Notes: generated by a model from the letters alone, not told the origin. A stretch of DNA of 64,000 bases from Diphasiastrum complanatum (GCA_029204225.1 CM055098.1:3161106-3225105); one strand, 5' to 3'. Shown: positions 11,466 to 22,737, counted from the stretch's first letter. Numbers and translations: made by a program.

Positions 11466-12157
11466 ATATATATATATATATCATAGTGTCCCTTGGTACC
11501 GCTGGTATGGTACCGCCGGTACGGTACCGCCCTGGGATCCGCGGTACCAGGGCGGTACCATTTTTAATATATATATATATATATTTTTAATATTTTTAAT
11601 ATTTAATTGTTGCCTATTACCTACCAAAACAAGTCAAAAAAATGGAAAAAAAAGGGGTTCTGGGTGTAAAAAAAGAGGGTACATTACATGGTGCAGGGGA
11701 CTGGTGCAACAACACATGGGCACTGTGGGTGAGCAGACCATGGGGCCAATGGGAGAGCAACACAGGGGGGGAGCATCACATGGGTTTAGGGTACAGAGGC
11801 ACATGGAGGGGTAATGGGGATCCACATGGCCGATCAGGCTGTTGGGATAAATAAGCACTTACAATGCCATTGTGATCGGCATTTTCAGAGGCTGTGAGAG
11901 AGCCACATAAGGAGCGGTGCAAAACCAGAGAACGCCCTCTGAAATGGTGTTCTCCCCCGCCACAAGACATGGCCTGTAGGTGTCCAGTAGTCGCTGCCTG
12001 TCGGGGACGGACATGCTGCCACAAGGGGCAGCATTTAAGGTGCCACCATTAAAAATATTATTATATTGTGGTACCGCGGTACCAGTATGGTCCCGCGGTA
12101 CCGGGATCCGCGGTACCCAGTACCGCGGGACCTATGATATACATATATATATATATC
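11466..12157. mobile_element. hAT-family copy 1, internally deleted (about 0.7 kb)
   Basis: A (TA)n tract is followed by a left palindrome block (11491-11568, repeated GGTACC and GGATCCGCGGTACC). Then come the subterminal minisatellite and TATA region (11690-11855). A minus-strand fragment of the transposase N-terminus follows (about 12040-11885, peptides RQRLLDTYRP and VAGENTISEGVL). A right palindrome block ends it (12068-12133). The order equals that of the long copy at 23516-29540 with most of both genes deleted, so this is a non-autonomous derivative. Confidence 0.7.
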
Positions 12158-12196
12158 GTACCACTGATATGGTACCGGCGGTACCAGAGGGTACTA

Positions 12197-12244
<48 letters not shown>

Positions 12245-12283
12245 TAGTACCCTCTGGTACCGCCGGTACCATATCAGTGGTAC
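12158..12283. repeat. 126-bp perfect palindrome centred on (AT)20
   Basis: Arms 12158-12200 and 12241-12283 are perfect 43-nt reverse complements (I checked them base by base). They flank 40 nt of alternating AT, itself self-complementary. The right arm is the left end block of hAT copy 2; the left arm is an inverted copy of that same end. The structure can extrude as a cruciform and may be assembly-sensitive. Confidence 0.9.
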
Positions 12284-12476
12284 CGCCGGTACGGTACCGC
12301 CCTGGGATCCGCGGTACCAAAGCGGTACCATTTTTAATATTTTTTTAATTTTTTAATATATTTAATAATTTTTTTTTGCCTATTACTTACCAAAAAAGGA
12401 CAAAAAAATGGAAAAAAAAGGTGTACTGGGTGTAAAAAAAGAGGGTACAGTACATGGTGCAGGGGACTGGTGCAGT

Positions 12477-12660
12477 GGCACATGGGCACTGTGCGTGAGC
12501 AGACCATGGGGCCAATGGGAGACCAACACAGGGGGGGAGCATCACATGGGGGCAGGTACAGAGGCACATGGGCATTGTGGGTGAGCAAACCATGGGGCCA
12601 ATGGGAGCCCAACACAGGGGGGGAGCATCACACGGGGGCAGGTACAGAGGCACATGGATG
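12477..12660 (+). repeat. 86-bp tandem repeat, subterminal in hAT copy 2
   Basis: The phrase ggcacatggg recurs at 12477, 12563 and 12649, a period of 86 bp, carrying gagcagaccatggggccaat within each unit. The same minisatellite, period 85, occupies the equivalent place in the long copy at 23745-24085. Confidence 0.85.
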
Positions 12661-12697
12661 GATGATGGGGATCCACATGGCCGATCAGGCCGTGGGG

Positions 12698-12705
12698 ATA
12701 AATAG
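12698..12705 (+). promoter_or_regulatory. TATA-like box upstream of small hAT gene
   Basis: ATAAATAG followed by GCACTCAC is kept at the same place in three copies: 11847 (ataaataagcacttac), here, and 24138 (ttaaataggcactcac). It lies about 200 bp upstream of the conserved ATG at 12909, so it is the likely core promoter of that gene. Confidence 0.5.
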
Positions 12706-12908
12706 GCACTCACAATGCCATTGTGGTCGGCATTTTCAGAGGCTGTGAGAGAGCTAGTGATAGACAGTGAGAGAGCAAGCGAGAGCCGGTGACAGGCTGT
12801 GAGAACAGGCTGTGAGAGACAGGCTGTGAGAGACAGGCTGTTTGAGAGACAGGGTGCTGTGAGAGGGTGTTCAAGGACCAGGGTGCTGTGAGAAGAAGGT
12901 CGATCGAG

Positions 12909-13271
12909 ATGGCAGAGCGCATACCATCGAAGGCCGAGGGCGAAGCCAAGAGGAAGCTTGAGGAAGATATCCGAAGGCACAACGAGAGACATCGGAATCA
13001 AGAGGCAGATATCCGAGAGATGCTGCGACAGACTTGGCAGAGAAATCCGGAACCGGAGCCACCCGCCCCCACTGTGGATCCTGTCCCCGATGTCGAGCTG
13101 GATCTGGATGAGCAGATCGGAATGAATTTCACATGACGGCAGCTCATCATGGTCAGGGAAAGGGCGGCCAGACGTCGGGCTAACCAGGAGGCAGCTCGGG
13201 CTAACCGGGAGGCAGAGCAAGAGCGACAAAACAATGCACCAGACGAGGGCGAGGAGTCGGTGGAGGATCAG
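12909..13271 (+). pseudogene. Small charged protein gene of the hAT family, copy 2
   Basis: The start is the ATG conserved with 24322 (MAERIPSKAEG here, MAECIPPRPEG there). Residues 10-40 are a highly charged, probably coiled-coil helix (KRKLEEDIRRHNERH, EADIREMLRQ). A proline-rich linker and a conserved ELDLDEQIGMNFT follow, then a basic helix (LIMVRERAARRRANQEA). A TGA at 13134-13136 interrupts the frame just after NFT, where the other copy reads CGG. Beyond it the frame stays open to codon 121, where the Ty3 element is inserted. I recognise no family. It lies on the strand opposite the transposase. A DNA-binding or accessory role is only a guess. Confidence 0.6.
13267..13271. other. Left target-site duplication of Ty3 element
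   Basis: atcag directly before the 5' LTR; the same five bases follow the 3' LTR at 19733-19737. Joining the flanks restores sequence matching 24655-24685 of the sister hAT copy. Confidence 0.92.
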
Positions 13272-13629
13272 TGTTACTAGCTCGTAACCAGTGCCGAACC
13301 CTAGAGAACATAGATAGGTCAGATACCACAGTCAGGGTCGTGTCCAACGTACATGACCAACAGGGCAAGACAGTGTGAGTAGTGTGCCCCAGCACGGTCC
13401 ATAGCCATGGCGGGCCTAACACAGCTTAGGGACCCTGTCAGCAGGATAGGGCCCCCAGTTGGGTCCCGACATGCAGTCGGCCACGTCAGTGCCACGTGGC
13501 CGACACTTGGCAGTAGCATGCTACCAGTCCTCACACTGGGCTAGGAGGGGTTTACTCTATATCAGGGAGTAGGCAAGGTTGGGTGGATCAGTTAGTGTTT
13601 GCCCTACTGTGGTGTTAGGATCTATTACA
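13272..13629 (+). repeat. 5' LTR of Ty3 chromovirus (358 bp)
   Basis: Starts TGTTAC and ends TTACA. It equals 19375-19732 in length (358 bp), and by eye the two differ at about ten positions, mostly C/T or A/G transitions. The element is therefore moderately old rather than fresh. Confidence 0.93.
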
Positions 13630-13630
13630 C

Positions 13631-13643
13631 TGGTATCAGAGCC
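13631..13643 (+). other. Primer binding site, initiator-Met tRNA type
   Basis: TGGTATCAGAGCC begins two bases after the 5' LTR end. This is the standard plant initiator-Met tRNA complement. Confidence 0.92.
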
Positions 13644-14644
13644 ATCTCCATCTTAGGGAATTCAGATTTCAGCAGTGGAGAAAGTGGCTAGATTGCTCAG
13701 AACTTCTTAAAAATTTTCAGAAAGTAGAGTAGCAGGGCCAGCGCTGTAGGAACAGCCTTCTACCGATCAGAAGTGTGTAGAAAAGCTTGCTTGTCAAATA
13801 GAAATTAGTGAAAGTTTCTAGAGCAGGTCCAGCGCTGCATTTCCAGCTTTCATCTTTGATTTTTGCCATCAAATTCGGGAATTAGAATGACATTTTGAAG
13901 AGCAAGAGTGGTGCTGATCCAGCGCTGACAGTACCCAGACGAAGAAGCCTCGATTACCGAGGTAATTATCGAGGATCTCCTTCCGAGGCATACTTCATGG
14001 TGTATACCGAGGTTTGTGATCTTTTTTCAAAAAAAAAAATCTTTGTAAAAGGGTCGAAAGTCCTCTAGAATGTTGTAGTGAAAATAACTAGCTATTAAGT
14101 AAGTAGCACTCATGCCACTCTCAAGTCTTGGACTCTCAAGTCTTGGACTGATTTCCAGAACCATTCTTGCTTTTAAATCAAAGTTTTTTGGAGCAAATAG
14201 GTCGCTGTCCGGCCAGCGAGGCTAGAGAGACACCAAAATCAGAAATTGAAATATTTTTTGTCTCAAATCAGAAGCAAAAGAGCCAGTTGGGTTGCTGTCA
14301 GACCAGCAAGGATAGGTAGCTATCAACATCAGAAGGTTTGGCACTTTTTGGAGTTCTTTGCCTCGTTTTTTGGGAGCCTCATAGCTGCAATCAGATCAGC
14401 GAGCTACTATCCTCAAAGAACCTGGAAATTTGGCACCGTTTTGAAGCTTCAAACTGGCATTTTCCAGGACAGCAAGTCTGAAATCTTGGGAAAAAGAGCT
14501 GAGAGGGTTCTTCTTCGTAATTTCTTTGGAAGTACAGTCCTCAGAAACAGCTAAGTCATCTTTCCTTTCCCTTGTACAGTTGTAAATTAGTCTTTTAGAC
14601 TTTTTGCCTTCAGAAGTTAAGGTAGCTCTCTTTCAGTTCCGAAG
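13644..14644 (+). other. Untranslated leader of Ty3 element
   Basis: About 1 kb between primer site and gag start with no long frame. It contains several variants of a short phrase (gcaggtccagcgctg, ggtcgctgtccggccagcgag, gggttgctgtcagaccagcaag), suggesting a degenerate internal repeat. The packaging signal would be expected here. Confidence 0.5.
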
Positions 14645-16084
14645 ATGACCACTCCTCAGGGACCTGATCAACCCCAGGAGAGAGGCTTCGACGAACTTGA
14701 AACAGAAGCCTTGGCTTACAGAAAAGGGAAGGAACCCATGGAAGTGGAAGAACAGGAACAGTTCGCCGAAGAACTCGACGAACTGGTTACCAAGGAGAAG
14801 TTTCTCCAATTGGTAACAGAAGTGGATGAACTAAAGTTGGCATTAGCCAATTTCAAGTCCAGTGTGGACGACTCGTTCGCTGAACTCAAAAACTTGATTT
14901 TGAGTTCCGCGAAAGGAAGCCTTCCCTCTACTTCTCAGTTATCCCCTTCTCCACTTCCACCAGTTTCGGGTGAGACTTTACGGTCTCACCCAAGTGTTTT
15001 TAAAGACTTAAAACCTCCTGCTTTTAATGGGGAAGAGAAGGATAGAAATGCAGATATTCTACAAACCTTCCTCAGCAAATGGAAGAACATTCATGCTCTT
15101 AAACAAACCCCTGACCATTTGCAAGCTATTGAGGCCAGTCTTTCCTTAGGGCCTATGGCCTATAAGTGGTGGTTAAATCTCCAGAAGACTGGGCAGACTC
15201 CCCGGTCATGGAAAGCTTTTGAAGAAGCTTTCCTAAGAGAATTTCTACCAAAAAATGAACTTGATAGAACCTGGGAAGCCTGGGAAAGAACAGTAATGGA
15301 CAAGTCCCTCATCCAATATATCTCGCAGTACCGAGAAGCAATTTTAAAGATTAAAAATATGGATGACTATCAGAAAATTAGGGGATTTGTCCGTGGCCTC
15401 AAAGATGAATATAAAGTAGAGGTCCAGAGAAACTCGCCTACTACCCTTGAGCAAGCTCTCAGATATGCTCAAATCTATGATGATTCAGTGGGTAGGAAGA
15501 GAGCGACACAGCAACCACTTTCTGAGCAGCCTCCTCAGAAAGACTTTCAATTTAAAAAGAGATTTCTAAAAAGAAAGAAAGAAGATAAATTTAAAAGTGA
15601 AGCTCCTCAGAAACGCCCTTCACTCATACAGCCCTTAAAACCAGATGATTTCGAGAAAGCCAAACAAGAACGTTTGTGCTTTGTGTGTATGGGCAAGGGA
15701 CACACAGTCAGACAGTGTCCCAAGGGACCTTTCACTAAAAAAGATAAGAAAGATAAAAAACAAGCTCATCTTGTTCAGACTGTATGTTTCCCCAGTGACT
15801 CGGCAGCTTCCGAACACTGTTGCCAGCTGACCTCTGCAATGCTAACGAGGCCCTTCAGCTTTGGGCCGCATGACCTAGTACGTTTGCATGGGAAAGTTGG
15901 TAACCAGTCAGTAAGAGTTATGGTTGATGATGGGGCAACCAATAATTTCATCAACTACACCCTGGTTAAAAAGCTTAAACTACCAGAAGTACCTAGTCAG
16001 CATAGGTATATAGTTTCATTAGCTAAGGGTGAAGATAAAAAAATATGGGAAAGTATGGTAAGTAAGTTAAATCTTGGTATTTAG
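14645..16084 (+). pseudogene. Ty3 Gag plus protease segment
   Basis: 479 codons from ATG. There is an acidic helical N-terminus and a retrotrans_gag core around residues 125-260 (FNGEEKDRNADILQTFLSKW, WWLNLQK, FLREFLPKN). A zinc knuckle CFVCMGKGHTVRQC (CX2CX4HX4C) starts near residue 345. The aspartic protease segment starts near residue 420 with VDDGATNNFI, where the usual DSG reads DDG. A TAG at 16082-16084 ends the frame, but the same frame resumes at 16085 and runs into reverse transcriptase. Gag-Pol was therefore originally one continuous polyprotein. It would form the particle shell and process the polyprotein. Confidence 0.9.
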
Positions 16085-16114
16085 GGGTACCAAGATGAAA
16101 TAAACTTTCAGATA

Positions 16115-17509
16115 ATGCACCTGGATCGAACAAATATTGTTCTCGAGGGACCTTCCCTCCACAAAAACTATCAGGAGAACACCCTCAGCTTTCAGCATAA
16201 AGGCCGAGAGATCCAGTTGCATGGGGAGCATGATGTTCCCAACAGCCCTATGGTCTGCAGTTCAGAGCTCTGTCAGCTAATTGGAGACGAAGAGCATCAG
16301 GTATGCTTATGTGACTTTCAGTTTATTCCTGAAGTTTCTATTTCCAGTTCTATTCAGCAAAAAATCAGTAAATTAGAAACTTTATTGTCTAAATTTAAAG
16401 ATGTTTTTCCTGAAAATTTGCCACATGGTTTACCACCTAGCAGAGAGGTAGATCATGTAATAAACCTAGTACCAGGTACAACACCTGTTTCTAAACCTCC
16501 GTATCGGGTCAGCCGAACAGAGGATGAAAAAATAACTAGGCAGTTAACAGGCTATCTTGGGAAAGGCCAAATTCAGACCAGTAGTTCACCATGGGCCTCA
16601 CCAGTCCTATCGGTGAAAAAGAACGAGGGGTCTATGCGTCTTTGCGTAGATTACAGAGCCCTCAATAGAGTCACAATTAAGAATAAATACCCTATGCCTC
16701 GGGCAGACGAGTTGTTTGACCAACTCGACGGGGCTAAGTTTTTCAGCAAAATAGACCTCAGATCGGGATATCATCAAGTCCGTATAAAATCAGAAGATGT
16801 CTCAAAAACAGCTTTTAGAACTTGTCACGGTCATTATGAGTTTAAGGTGATGCCATTTGGGCTCACAAATGCTCCACCTACCTTTATGACCTTGATGAAC
16901 AGTGTCCTCAGACCATACTTGGGTAAGTTTGTAGTCGTATGTTCAGATGACATCCTCGTTTACAGCAAAACGAGGAAGGGGCATCTACAACACCTCAGAA
17001 AGGTGTTTCGACTGCTCAGAAAGCATAAGCTCTATGCTAAACAATCTAAGTGTGAATTCTCCGTTGAAGAAGTAGCATATTTGGGTCACATTATCTCTTC
17101 AGATGGGATTATGATGGACCCAAATAAGGTTAAAGCCATACTCAGTTGGCTGAGACCTCAGAATATTTTGGAACTTCAGATCTTTCTTGGTCTGGTGGGA
17201 TATTACAGACGATTTGTCAAGGAATATGCTCAGATAGCAGTTCCTATGACAAATCTCCTTAAGGGGAAGGGAAAGGAGTTCATTTGGGAGTCCGCACAGC
17301 AGGAGAGCTTTGATGCTCTCAAAACAGCCTTAGCTACAGCACCAGTTTTAAAAGTCGTCGACCCCAATCAGCCATTTGTGGTCGAAACAGATGCTAGCGA
17401 CTTTGCAGTAGGTGCTGTGCTAACTCAGGGTGGACGACCAGTTGCGTTCAAGAGTAAAAAACTTGAGCCAGCTCAGACTAGGTACAGTGCCTATGAAAAG
17501 GAACTCTAG
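16115..17509 (+). pseudogene. Ty3 reverse transcriptase and start of RNase H
   Basis: Continues the gag frame after the TAG at 16082. RT motifs in order: [57 protein letters not shown], and the catalytic box CSDDILVYS near residue 277 (both aspartates kept; the preceding Y/F position is unusual). RNase H starts with [15 protein letters not shown] and YSAYEKEL. A small deletion at 17507 removes the ELLA-type residues and shifts frame; the domain continues at 17515. Confidence 0.9.
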
Positions 17510-17514
17510 TCCAT

Positions 17515-18024
17515 GCCCTTAAGACTTGGAGGCATTATTTGTATGGTGCCAACTTTGAGGTCCTGACAGACCATGAGAGTCTCAGATACCTTTGCAATCA
17601 ACCTGAGCTTAGAGGTCGGAAAGCTCGTTGGGCAGAGTTGATGCAAGAGTTTGACATGTCTATCAGATATAGACGTGGAAAATTCAATACAGTAGCAGAT
17701 GCCGTTAGGAGAATGCCTATGATAAACGAGCCGAGTTTTACTCAGATTCGTAATGAGTTACTCGAGTCCTTGAGAGGGAAATGCCAGCATGATGCATTCT
17801 TCTCTACTATCTGGAACTCAGTCCAGAACAGACAGTTACAGACTCCAAAACCAGTTCCCGGGGCTGGTGCCAGTTCATCCAAGAATACGGCAGCTTCCGT
17901 TGAGGATGATGATGAGTCCGAGTATACGTCGTCAGATAACGTTGAGGATTCTGAGCCCGTATTACCCAAGCAAACGTCAGTTGACTCAAGGATTCAAATG
18001 GAAACAGTATTCCATTCAGGATGA
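17515..18024 (+). pseudogene. Ty3 RNase H end and linker
   Basis: Continues RNase H in a shifted frame: VHALKTWRHYLYGANFEV, TDHESLRYL, then the connection GKFNTVADAVRRMP. Serine- and acid-rich low-complexity sequence (EDDDESEYTSSD) follows before the integrase. A second frameshift near 18020 leads into the integrase zinc-binding domain. Confidence 0.85.
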
Positions 18025-18028
18025 GTAA

Positions 18029-19363
18029 TTGCTCTATAGAGATAGAGTATGTGTCCCCAATTCAGAGGACTATAGGCAGCAGGTCCTATATGAATGTCAT
18101 GACAATCCTACCGCGGGACACCCAGGCATACAGAAGACCTATGAGCTTCTTCGTAGGCAATTTTTCTGGCCCAGTATGAAAAAGGACGTCCGCTTGTATG
18201 TAACCAGTTTCCAGAAATGTCAAGTAAATAAAGCAGAGCGTTTAAAGGCAAGAGGGTTGTTGCATCCCTAAGAAATACCAGCTGGTAAATGGGAGAGCAT
18301 CTCCATGGATTTTATAGTAGGCCTGCCTAAAACCCAAAAGGGTAATGACGCTATATGGGTCACAGTTGACCGTCTGACCAAAATGGCTCATTTTATTCCG
18401 ACCAAAACAACCGTTAGAGCTCCAGAGTTAGCGAGGTTGTTTGTAGACGGGCTATTTAAATTGTACGGTCTACCTTCCGGCATAGTCAGCGACCGGGACA
18501 GTAAGTTTACTGGAAATTTTTGGAGGGCAGTATTCCATCATCTCCATACTAAACTTAATATGAGTACCACCGACCATCCACAGACGGACGGTCAAACAGA
18601 AAGGGTAAATCAAGTGCTGGAGGATATGGTTCGTGCATACGTCAGCAAGCAGCAGACTAATTGGGAGGAGTATCTCTCGATATTAGAGTTTGCTTATAAC
18701 AGTATCAAACATTCACCTACGGGATACAGCCCATTTATGCTGATGTACGGTTTTCAGCCACGCTCACCCACAACTGTAGGGTTTAAACAAGAAAAAGTTG
18801 AAGCAGCCAGAAACTTTTTAGAAGACCTAAACCAGATGATAGAACATGCTAAGCGTAGCATTAAGCAGTCCCAGGATCGAGCCAGGCATTATGCATATCC
18901 ACATAGACGGGTTGTGCAATTCTCCACTGGTGAGAAAGTCTACTTGAGAGCCCCAGTTGACTCTAAAACCCTCAAATCAGGAGTGTGTGCTAGGTTGTCT
19001 CCAAGGTATTGTGGTCCCTTTACCATCAGTAGGAGACTAGGCGAGCTCACCTATGAACTAGAACTCCCACACGGCAGTAAGGTTTTTCCAGTCTTTCATG
19101 TAAGTCAGTTACGAAAAGCCTTAACCAGATCAGACAATCTCGTAGGGGGCAGTGTTCTAGTTCTCCCAAAGGATCCTCAACAACCTCCACATGAACCAGA
19201 GGAGATTCTTGATAGTAGAGAGACACAGACTCGTCATACTCTATACCGAGAATATCTGGTTAAGTGGAATGATCAGCCTGTTGAGAATGCCACTTGGGAA
19301 AGAGGCAACGTCCTTCGCAAGATTTTTCCAGACTTTGTCTTAGAGGACCAAGACGGTTCTTAA
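18029..19363 (+). pseudogene. Ty3 integrase with chromodomain
   Basis: Zinc-binding H2C2 region (ECHDNPTAGHPGIQKTYELL, FFWPSM, KCQVN), then an in-frame TAA at 18269. The catalytic core has the DDE pattern: D in VTVDRLTKMA, D in VSDRDSKFTG, E in NQVLEDMVR. The C-terminal SH3-like GPFTISRRLGELTYELELP and VFHVSQLRKAL follow. A chromodomain ends the protein (YREYLVKWNDQPVENATWER). The chromodomain places it among plant chromoviruses, whose integrases are targeted to heterochromatin. The stop is probably decay. Confidence 0.92.
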
Positions 19364-19374
19364 GGGGGAGGGAG
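19362..19374 (+). other. Polypurine tract
   Basis: AAGGGGGAGGGAG immediately before the 3' LTR TG, the plus-strand primer site of reverse transcription. Confidence 0.9.
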
Positions 19375-19732
19375 TGTTACGAGCTCGTAACCAGTGCCGA
19401 ACCCTAGAGAACACAGATAGGTCAGATACCACAATCAGGGTCGTGTCCAGCGTACATGACCAACAGGGCAAGACAGTGTGAGTAGTGTGCCCCAACACAG
19501 TCCATAGCCATGGCGGGCCTAACACAGCCTAGGGACCCTGTCAGCAGGATAGGGCCCCCAGTTGGGTCCCGACGTGCAGTCGGCCACGTCAGTGCCACGT
19601 GGCCGACACTTGGCAGTAGCATGCTACCAGTCCTCACACTGGGCTAGGAGGGGTTTACTCTATATTAGGGAGTAGGCAAGGTTGGGTGGATCCGTTAGTG
19701 TTTGCCCTACTGTGGTGTTAGGATCTATTACA
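19375..19732 (+). repeat. 3' LTR of Ty3 chromovirus (358 bp)
   Basis: Pairs with 13272-13629 and is followed by the atcag duplication at 19733-19737. Confidence 0.93.
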
Positions 19733-19737
19733 ATCAG

Positions 19738-20179
19738 TGAGGGATGTTTAGAATAGATAAGGTCCAGCCGTATGTGGCGGACTGTTGCTATGTAGTTTTC
19801 GGCAGTTTATGGTGCAACAAATAACTAGATGGCTGCTTCAAAAAATGACAGTATATGTGATGTTATCTTGATACAACGGTTGAATATATACATAGTTGTT
19901 TTTTGTGCAACGCGAGCCTGGTCATGTAAGATGCAATCTCTGTTATTTTTTTAACTAGCATTCACTTCAAACGAAATTAAATGAAAATAGGATTCACACA
20001 CGCACATAGAATTCGACATAAAATTGAAAATAAAGCATCACATGTACAGAGCGACATACGCACAATGTGCAGCAAATAATGTAGGCCAGACATTGTATAT
20101 AATGTGAAAAATCATCTGAGTACAATGGTAGACCGTCTGCTAGAGACAAACAACTGAAACTAAAACAACAGAGCCACAA
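19738..20179. other. Spacer between convergent genes of hAT copy 2
   Basis: Matches 24668-25167 of the long copy (gatgtttagaatagat, ccgtatgtggc and following). No coding signal. It would hold the 3' ends of both convergent transcripts. Confidence 0.5.
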
Positions 20180-22152
20180 TCAATGCTCTGGCTCTGACTC
20201 AGACGAATGCTCTAGAGACAACTCAAGGCCCCGAGCTGACTCTCGCAGCAGATATCCTACCTGTCTGGAACTGGCATGGGCTGTGTATCCGAGGGGAAAG
20301 ACTCGTCATCCTCATCCTCCCAATCAGCCTCCGCATCAGCCCCCAAGCAGGCCAAACCAGCTCCAACTGGCTGTGATGCTGCACCTCTACCTGTACCTGG
20401 AGCCCTGCGTGGTCGTCCTCTCCTCCCTGGCAGTTTTTGTGCCTTGCCTTTCTTGTTCGGTGCACCCTTGGGCCTTCCTGGTCTCTTGCGGACAAGAGGA
20501 GCTCTCAATGCCTCGTCACCCCCATGCAAATCACCTGGCTGGCTAGGCTGGGATAGGGATAGGGAAGCAAAAGAGGGAACTTCCTGTGCACCTGAGCGAG
20601 GAGGATGAGCTCGTGGAGTTTGTGCCCGTGGGGCTGCTGCAGGTGGAGGAACTGGCTGTGCAGGAGGCGAGTACAGTGGCGATATGTACTGAAAGGGGCG
20701 CTACGGTGGCCGGTACTGGTACATCCTGGGTGCTGCCAAAGGGGGAGCCAGTGGAGTGGGTGCTGCCATTGGAGGAGCAGCTGGAGGAGCCATTGTGGAT
20801 GTGGGCACTGCGAGAGAAAACCTGGGCACAGATGGTGGCCTGCCATGGAGACCTGGTGCTGCAGAAGTGGACGGCGATGGAGGGGCTGCAGGCCTAAATG
20901 GCATCGGTGGCACTGGAGGAGCTGTGCGACGCACATACACCCTCTGGGATGGGGGAACTGTAGGCACCTCATGCGGCTGCTCTGGCTGGGACTCTGTGTA
21001 TGGCATGCTGGCAAGAGATGATGGGGGTGCCCTGACACTCGGCATCTGCTGGGCCTCTGAATCCAATGTGGCAACCAAGTCGTCCAGCTGGGCATCCGAA
21101 TACAAATGCTCTGGGCTCTGGGACTCATCCTGTGCACCAACCTCTAAATCATCCTGTGCACCAACCTCTGAATCATCCTGTGCACCAACCCCTGAATCAA
21201 CCCAAGCCTCATCTCGTGCCTCATCATGTGCACCCTGTAGACCCTACATGGCCTCCCAATCTGTGCAATGAAAGTCATCAGGTGCCTCCTCTGGTGTGCT
21301 GTCGTGGTAACGGCCATGACTCTGTGCTGCACGCATCCAAACATCTGCGGGACCCACATCTAAACCACTTTGCCCTCTATCAAGAGCCTCCTCCATCATG
21401 TCGACATAGGTAGGTATGCCACAGGACCCCCTGTGTGCCCTGCCTGTTTGCCGGTATAACTTGTGCCATGTGTCCCACCTCTACCACGTGATGCACCTGT
21501 GACCCCTGCCCATGGCGTGTGCCCTGCACCTATATCATCTGCCTCATCCCTCTCTGATCTGGCAAACACAACCTGAATGGGCTCATCCGCATCATGCTCA
21601 AGCTCTCACACTGGCTCATCTGCCTCATACAATGGGGGCTCTCTGTGCTCAAGCCCAAGCTCTCTCTCTCTCTTATCTCGGCAAGCTCCCTCTCTCTCTC
21701 TGCCATCAACTGTGTGCCCAGGTCATCTGCAGGCATGGGATGGGTGCTGCCCGTAGGCAAGTCAACCTGGCGCTCCAAATCAGATATCTTCGTCTGCAAG
21801 GTTTAAAATTTGCATGTCAGAGAGACAACTTTATGAAGAAATGACACCAACGTACTAGGAGTCAACCAACATGCTTTGGGAGAATAGCTAATCACCTGCA
21901 ATGCGCTCGTAATGGACGGAAGTCTCCTGGAGAGACGTGCATTGGTGCTACAGAACACCAACCTTTCAAGGTGGCACCATTTTTGGCGCGTGCACTGAGC
22001 AGATGGCCTGTAAGGCGAGTGAGGGATGCAGCAAACTCGACGAGACAGTATCGGCAGCGCACGATCTTTTGACCGGTCTTGTTGGCCTTGTCGGCAACCC
22101 GCCTGACAATGTCTACCTCGTCCCACAGACCGGAAAGGTCGGATTGCACCAT
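20180..22152 (-). pseudogene. hAT transposase, internally deleted (copy 2)
   Basis: Starts MVQSDLSGLWDEVDIV at 22152 and keeps the BED-type zinc finger (CRYCLVEFAASLTRLTGHLL). Near 21965 it jumps straight to the C-terminal dimerisation end (LERLVFCSTNARLSRRL), so the whole DUF659/RNase H core is missing. An intron-like GTGATTAG...TGCAG lies at about 21800-21898. The C-terminal extension follows: charged coil (MAERERELAEIRERE), proline-rich region, two AT-hook-like motifs (VRKRPGRPKGAPNKKG, GRRGRPRRAP) near 20400-20490, and an acidic tail ending at TGA 20180. It cannot be catalytic. Confidence 0.75.
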
Positions 22153-22467
22153 TGCGATGAAGAAAACTAGGGACAAAATGCAGATGAAGCTAAAGCTGCA
22201 AGGATGGAACGCTGGAAAAAAACAGCAGGGTACACTGTGTGAGAGACGCTGAAAATGGGCAAAGGCAGGGCGATGCAAGTCAGATGCAAGGCAGGGCATT
22301 GCGTGGGCGAAGGGCGACGCAAGGAATCGAAGGTAGGCAGGCGGAAACAGTAGCGATGGCAGGGCGGAGGAGGGCGCAAAAAAATTTCTGATGAAATGCG
22401 AGGGGGGCGGGTAGTTTAGGTTAAAAAAAATTAAAAAAATATTAAATAATAAATAATATATTATATT

Positions 22468-22640
22468 ATGGTACCGCGGTACCAACATGGTACCGCGGTA
22501 CCAGTACGGTCCCGCTATACCGGGATCCGCGGTACCCAGTACTGCGGGACCTATGATATATATCGTAGTACCCCATGGTACCGCCATTATGGTGCCGCCC
22601 AAAAATCCGCGGTACCTGGGCAGCACCGTAAAAGTAAAAA
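22468..22640. repeat. Palindrome block: right end of copy 2 and an orphan left end
   Basis: 22468-22560 has the right-end pattern (gcggtaccaacatggtaccgc, gggatccgcggtaccc, then ctatgatatat). After a short TA run, 22567-22630 has the left-end pattern of another subfamily (cgtagtaccccatggtaccgcc, ccgcggtacctgggcagcacc) with no coding interior behind it. Confidence 0.6.
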
Positions 22641-22683
22641 AAATAAAAATAAAAAAAATAAAAAAATTCCTGTGTTATTTTAG

Positions 22684-22735
<52 letters not shown>
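22684..22735. repeat. (TA)n microsatellite between hAT copies
   Basis: About 50 bp of alternating TA separating two transposon ends. Confidence 0.95.

Positions 22736-22737
<2 letters not shown>

Larger units (their letters stand above)
12241..22560. mobile_element. hAT-family copy 2, interrupted by a Ty3 element
   Basis: Left palindrome block 12241-12330 and right block 22468-22560. Its contents match the long copy at 23516-29540 in order: 86-bp minisatellite, TATA, small plus-strand gene, spacer, then minus-strand transposase tail and N-terminus. The Ty3 element 13272-19732 is inserted inside it with target duplication atcag, so the hAT copy is older. The transposase interior is deleted. 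Confidence 0.75.

Noticed and set aside
11491-12330. GGTACC/CCGCGG/GGATCC blocks as cloning polylinker or vector contamination
   Set aside because: The blocks occur at the borders of five diverged transposon copies with mutations and TA tracts, which is not what a vector insert looks like.
16082-16084. Single in-frame TAG between protease and reverse transcriptase as programmed readthrough
   Set aside because: The same element also has an in-frame TAA at 18269, a frameshifting deletion at 17507 and another shift near 18020, so simple decay explains the stop.
20276-20897. Plus-strand frames opposite the hAT transposase C-terminus (also 25265-26084 and 28568-29284)
   Set aside because: They are shadows of GC-rich, proline/alanine-rich minus-strand coding sequence. 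The minus-strand protein is conserved between copies and carries AT hooks.
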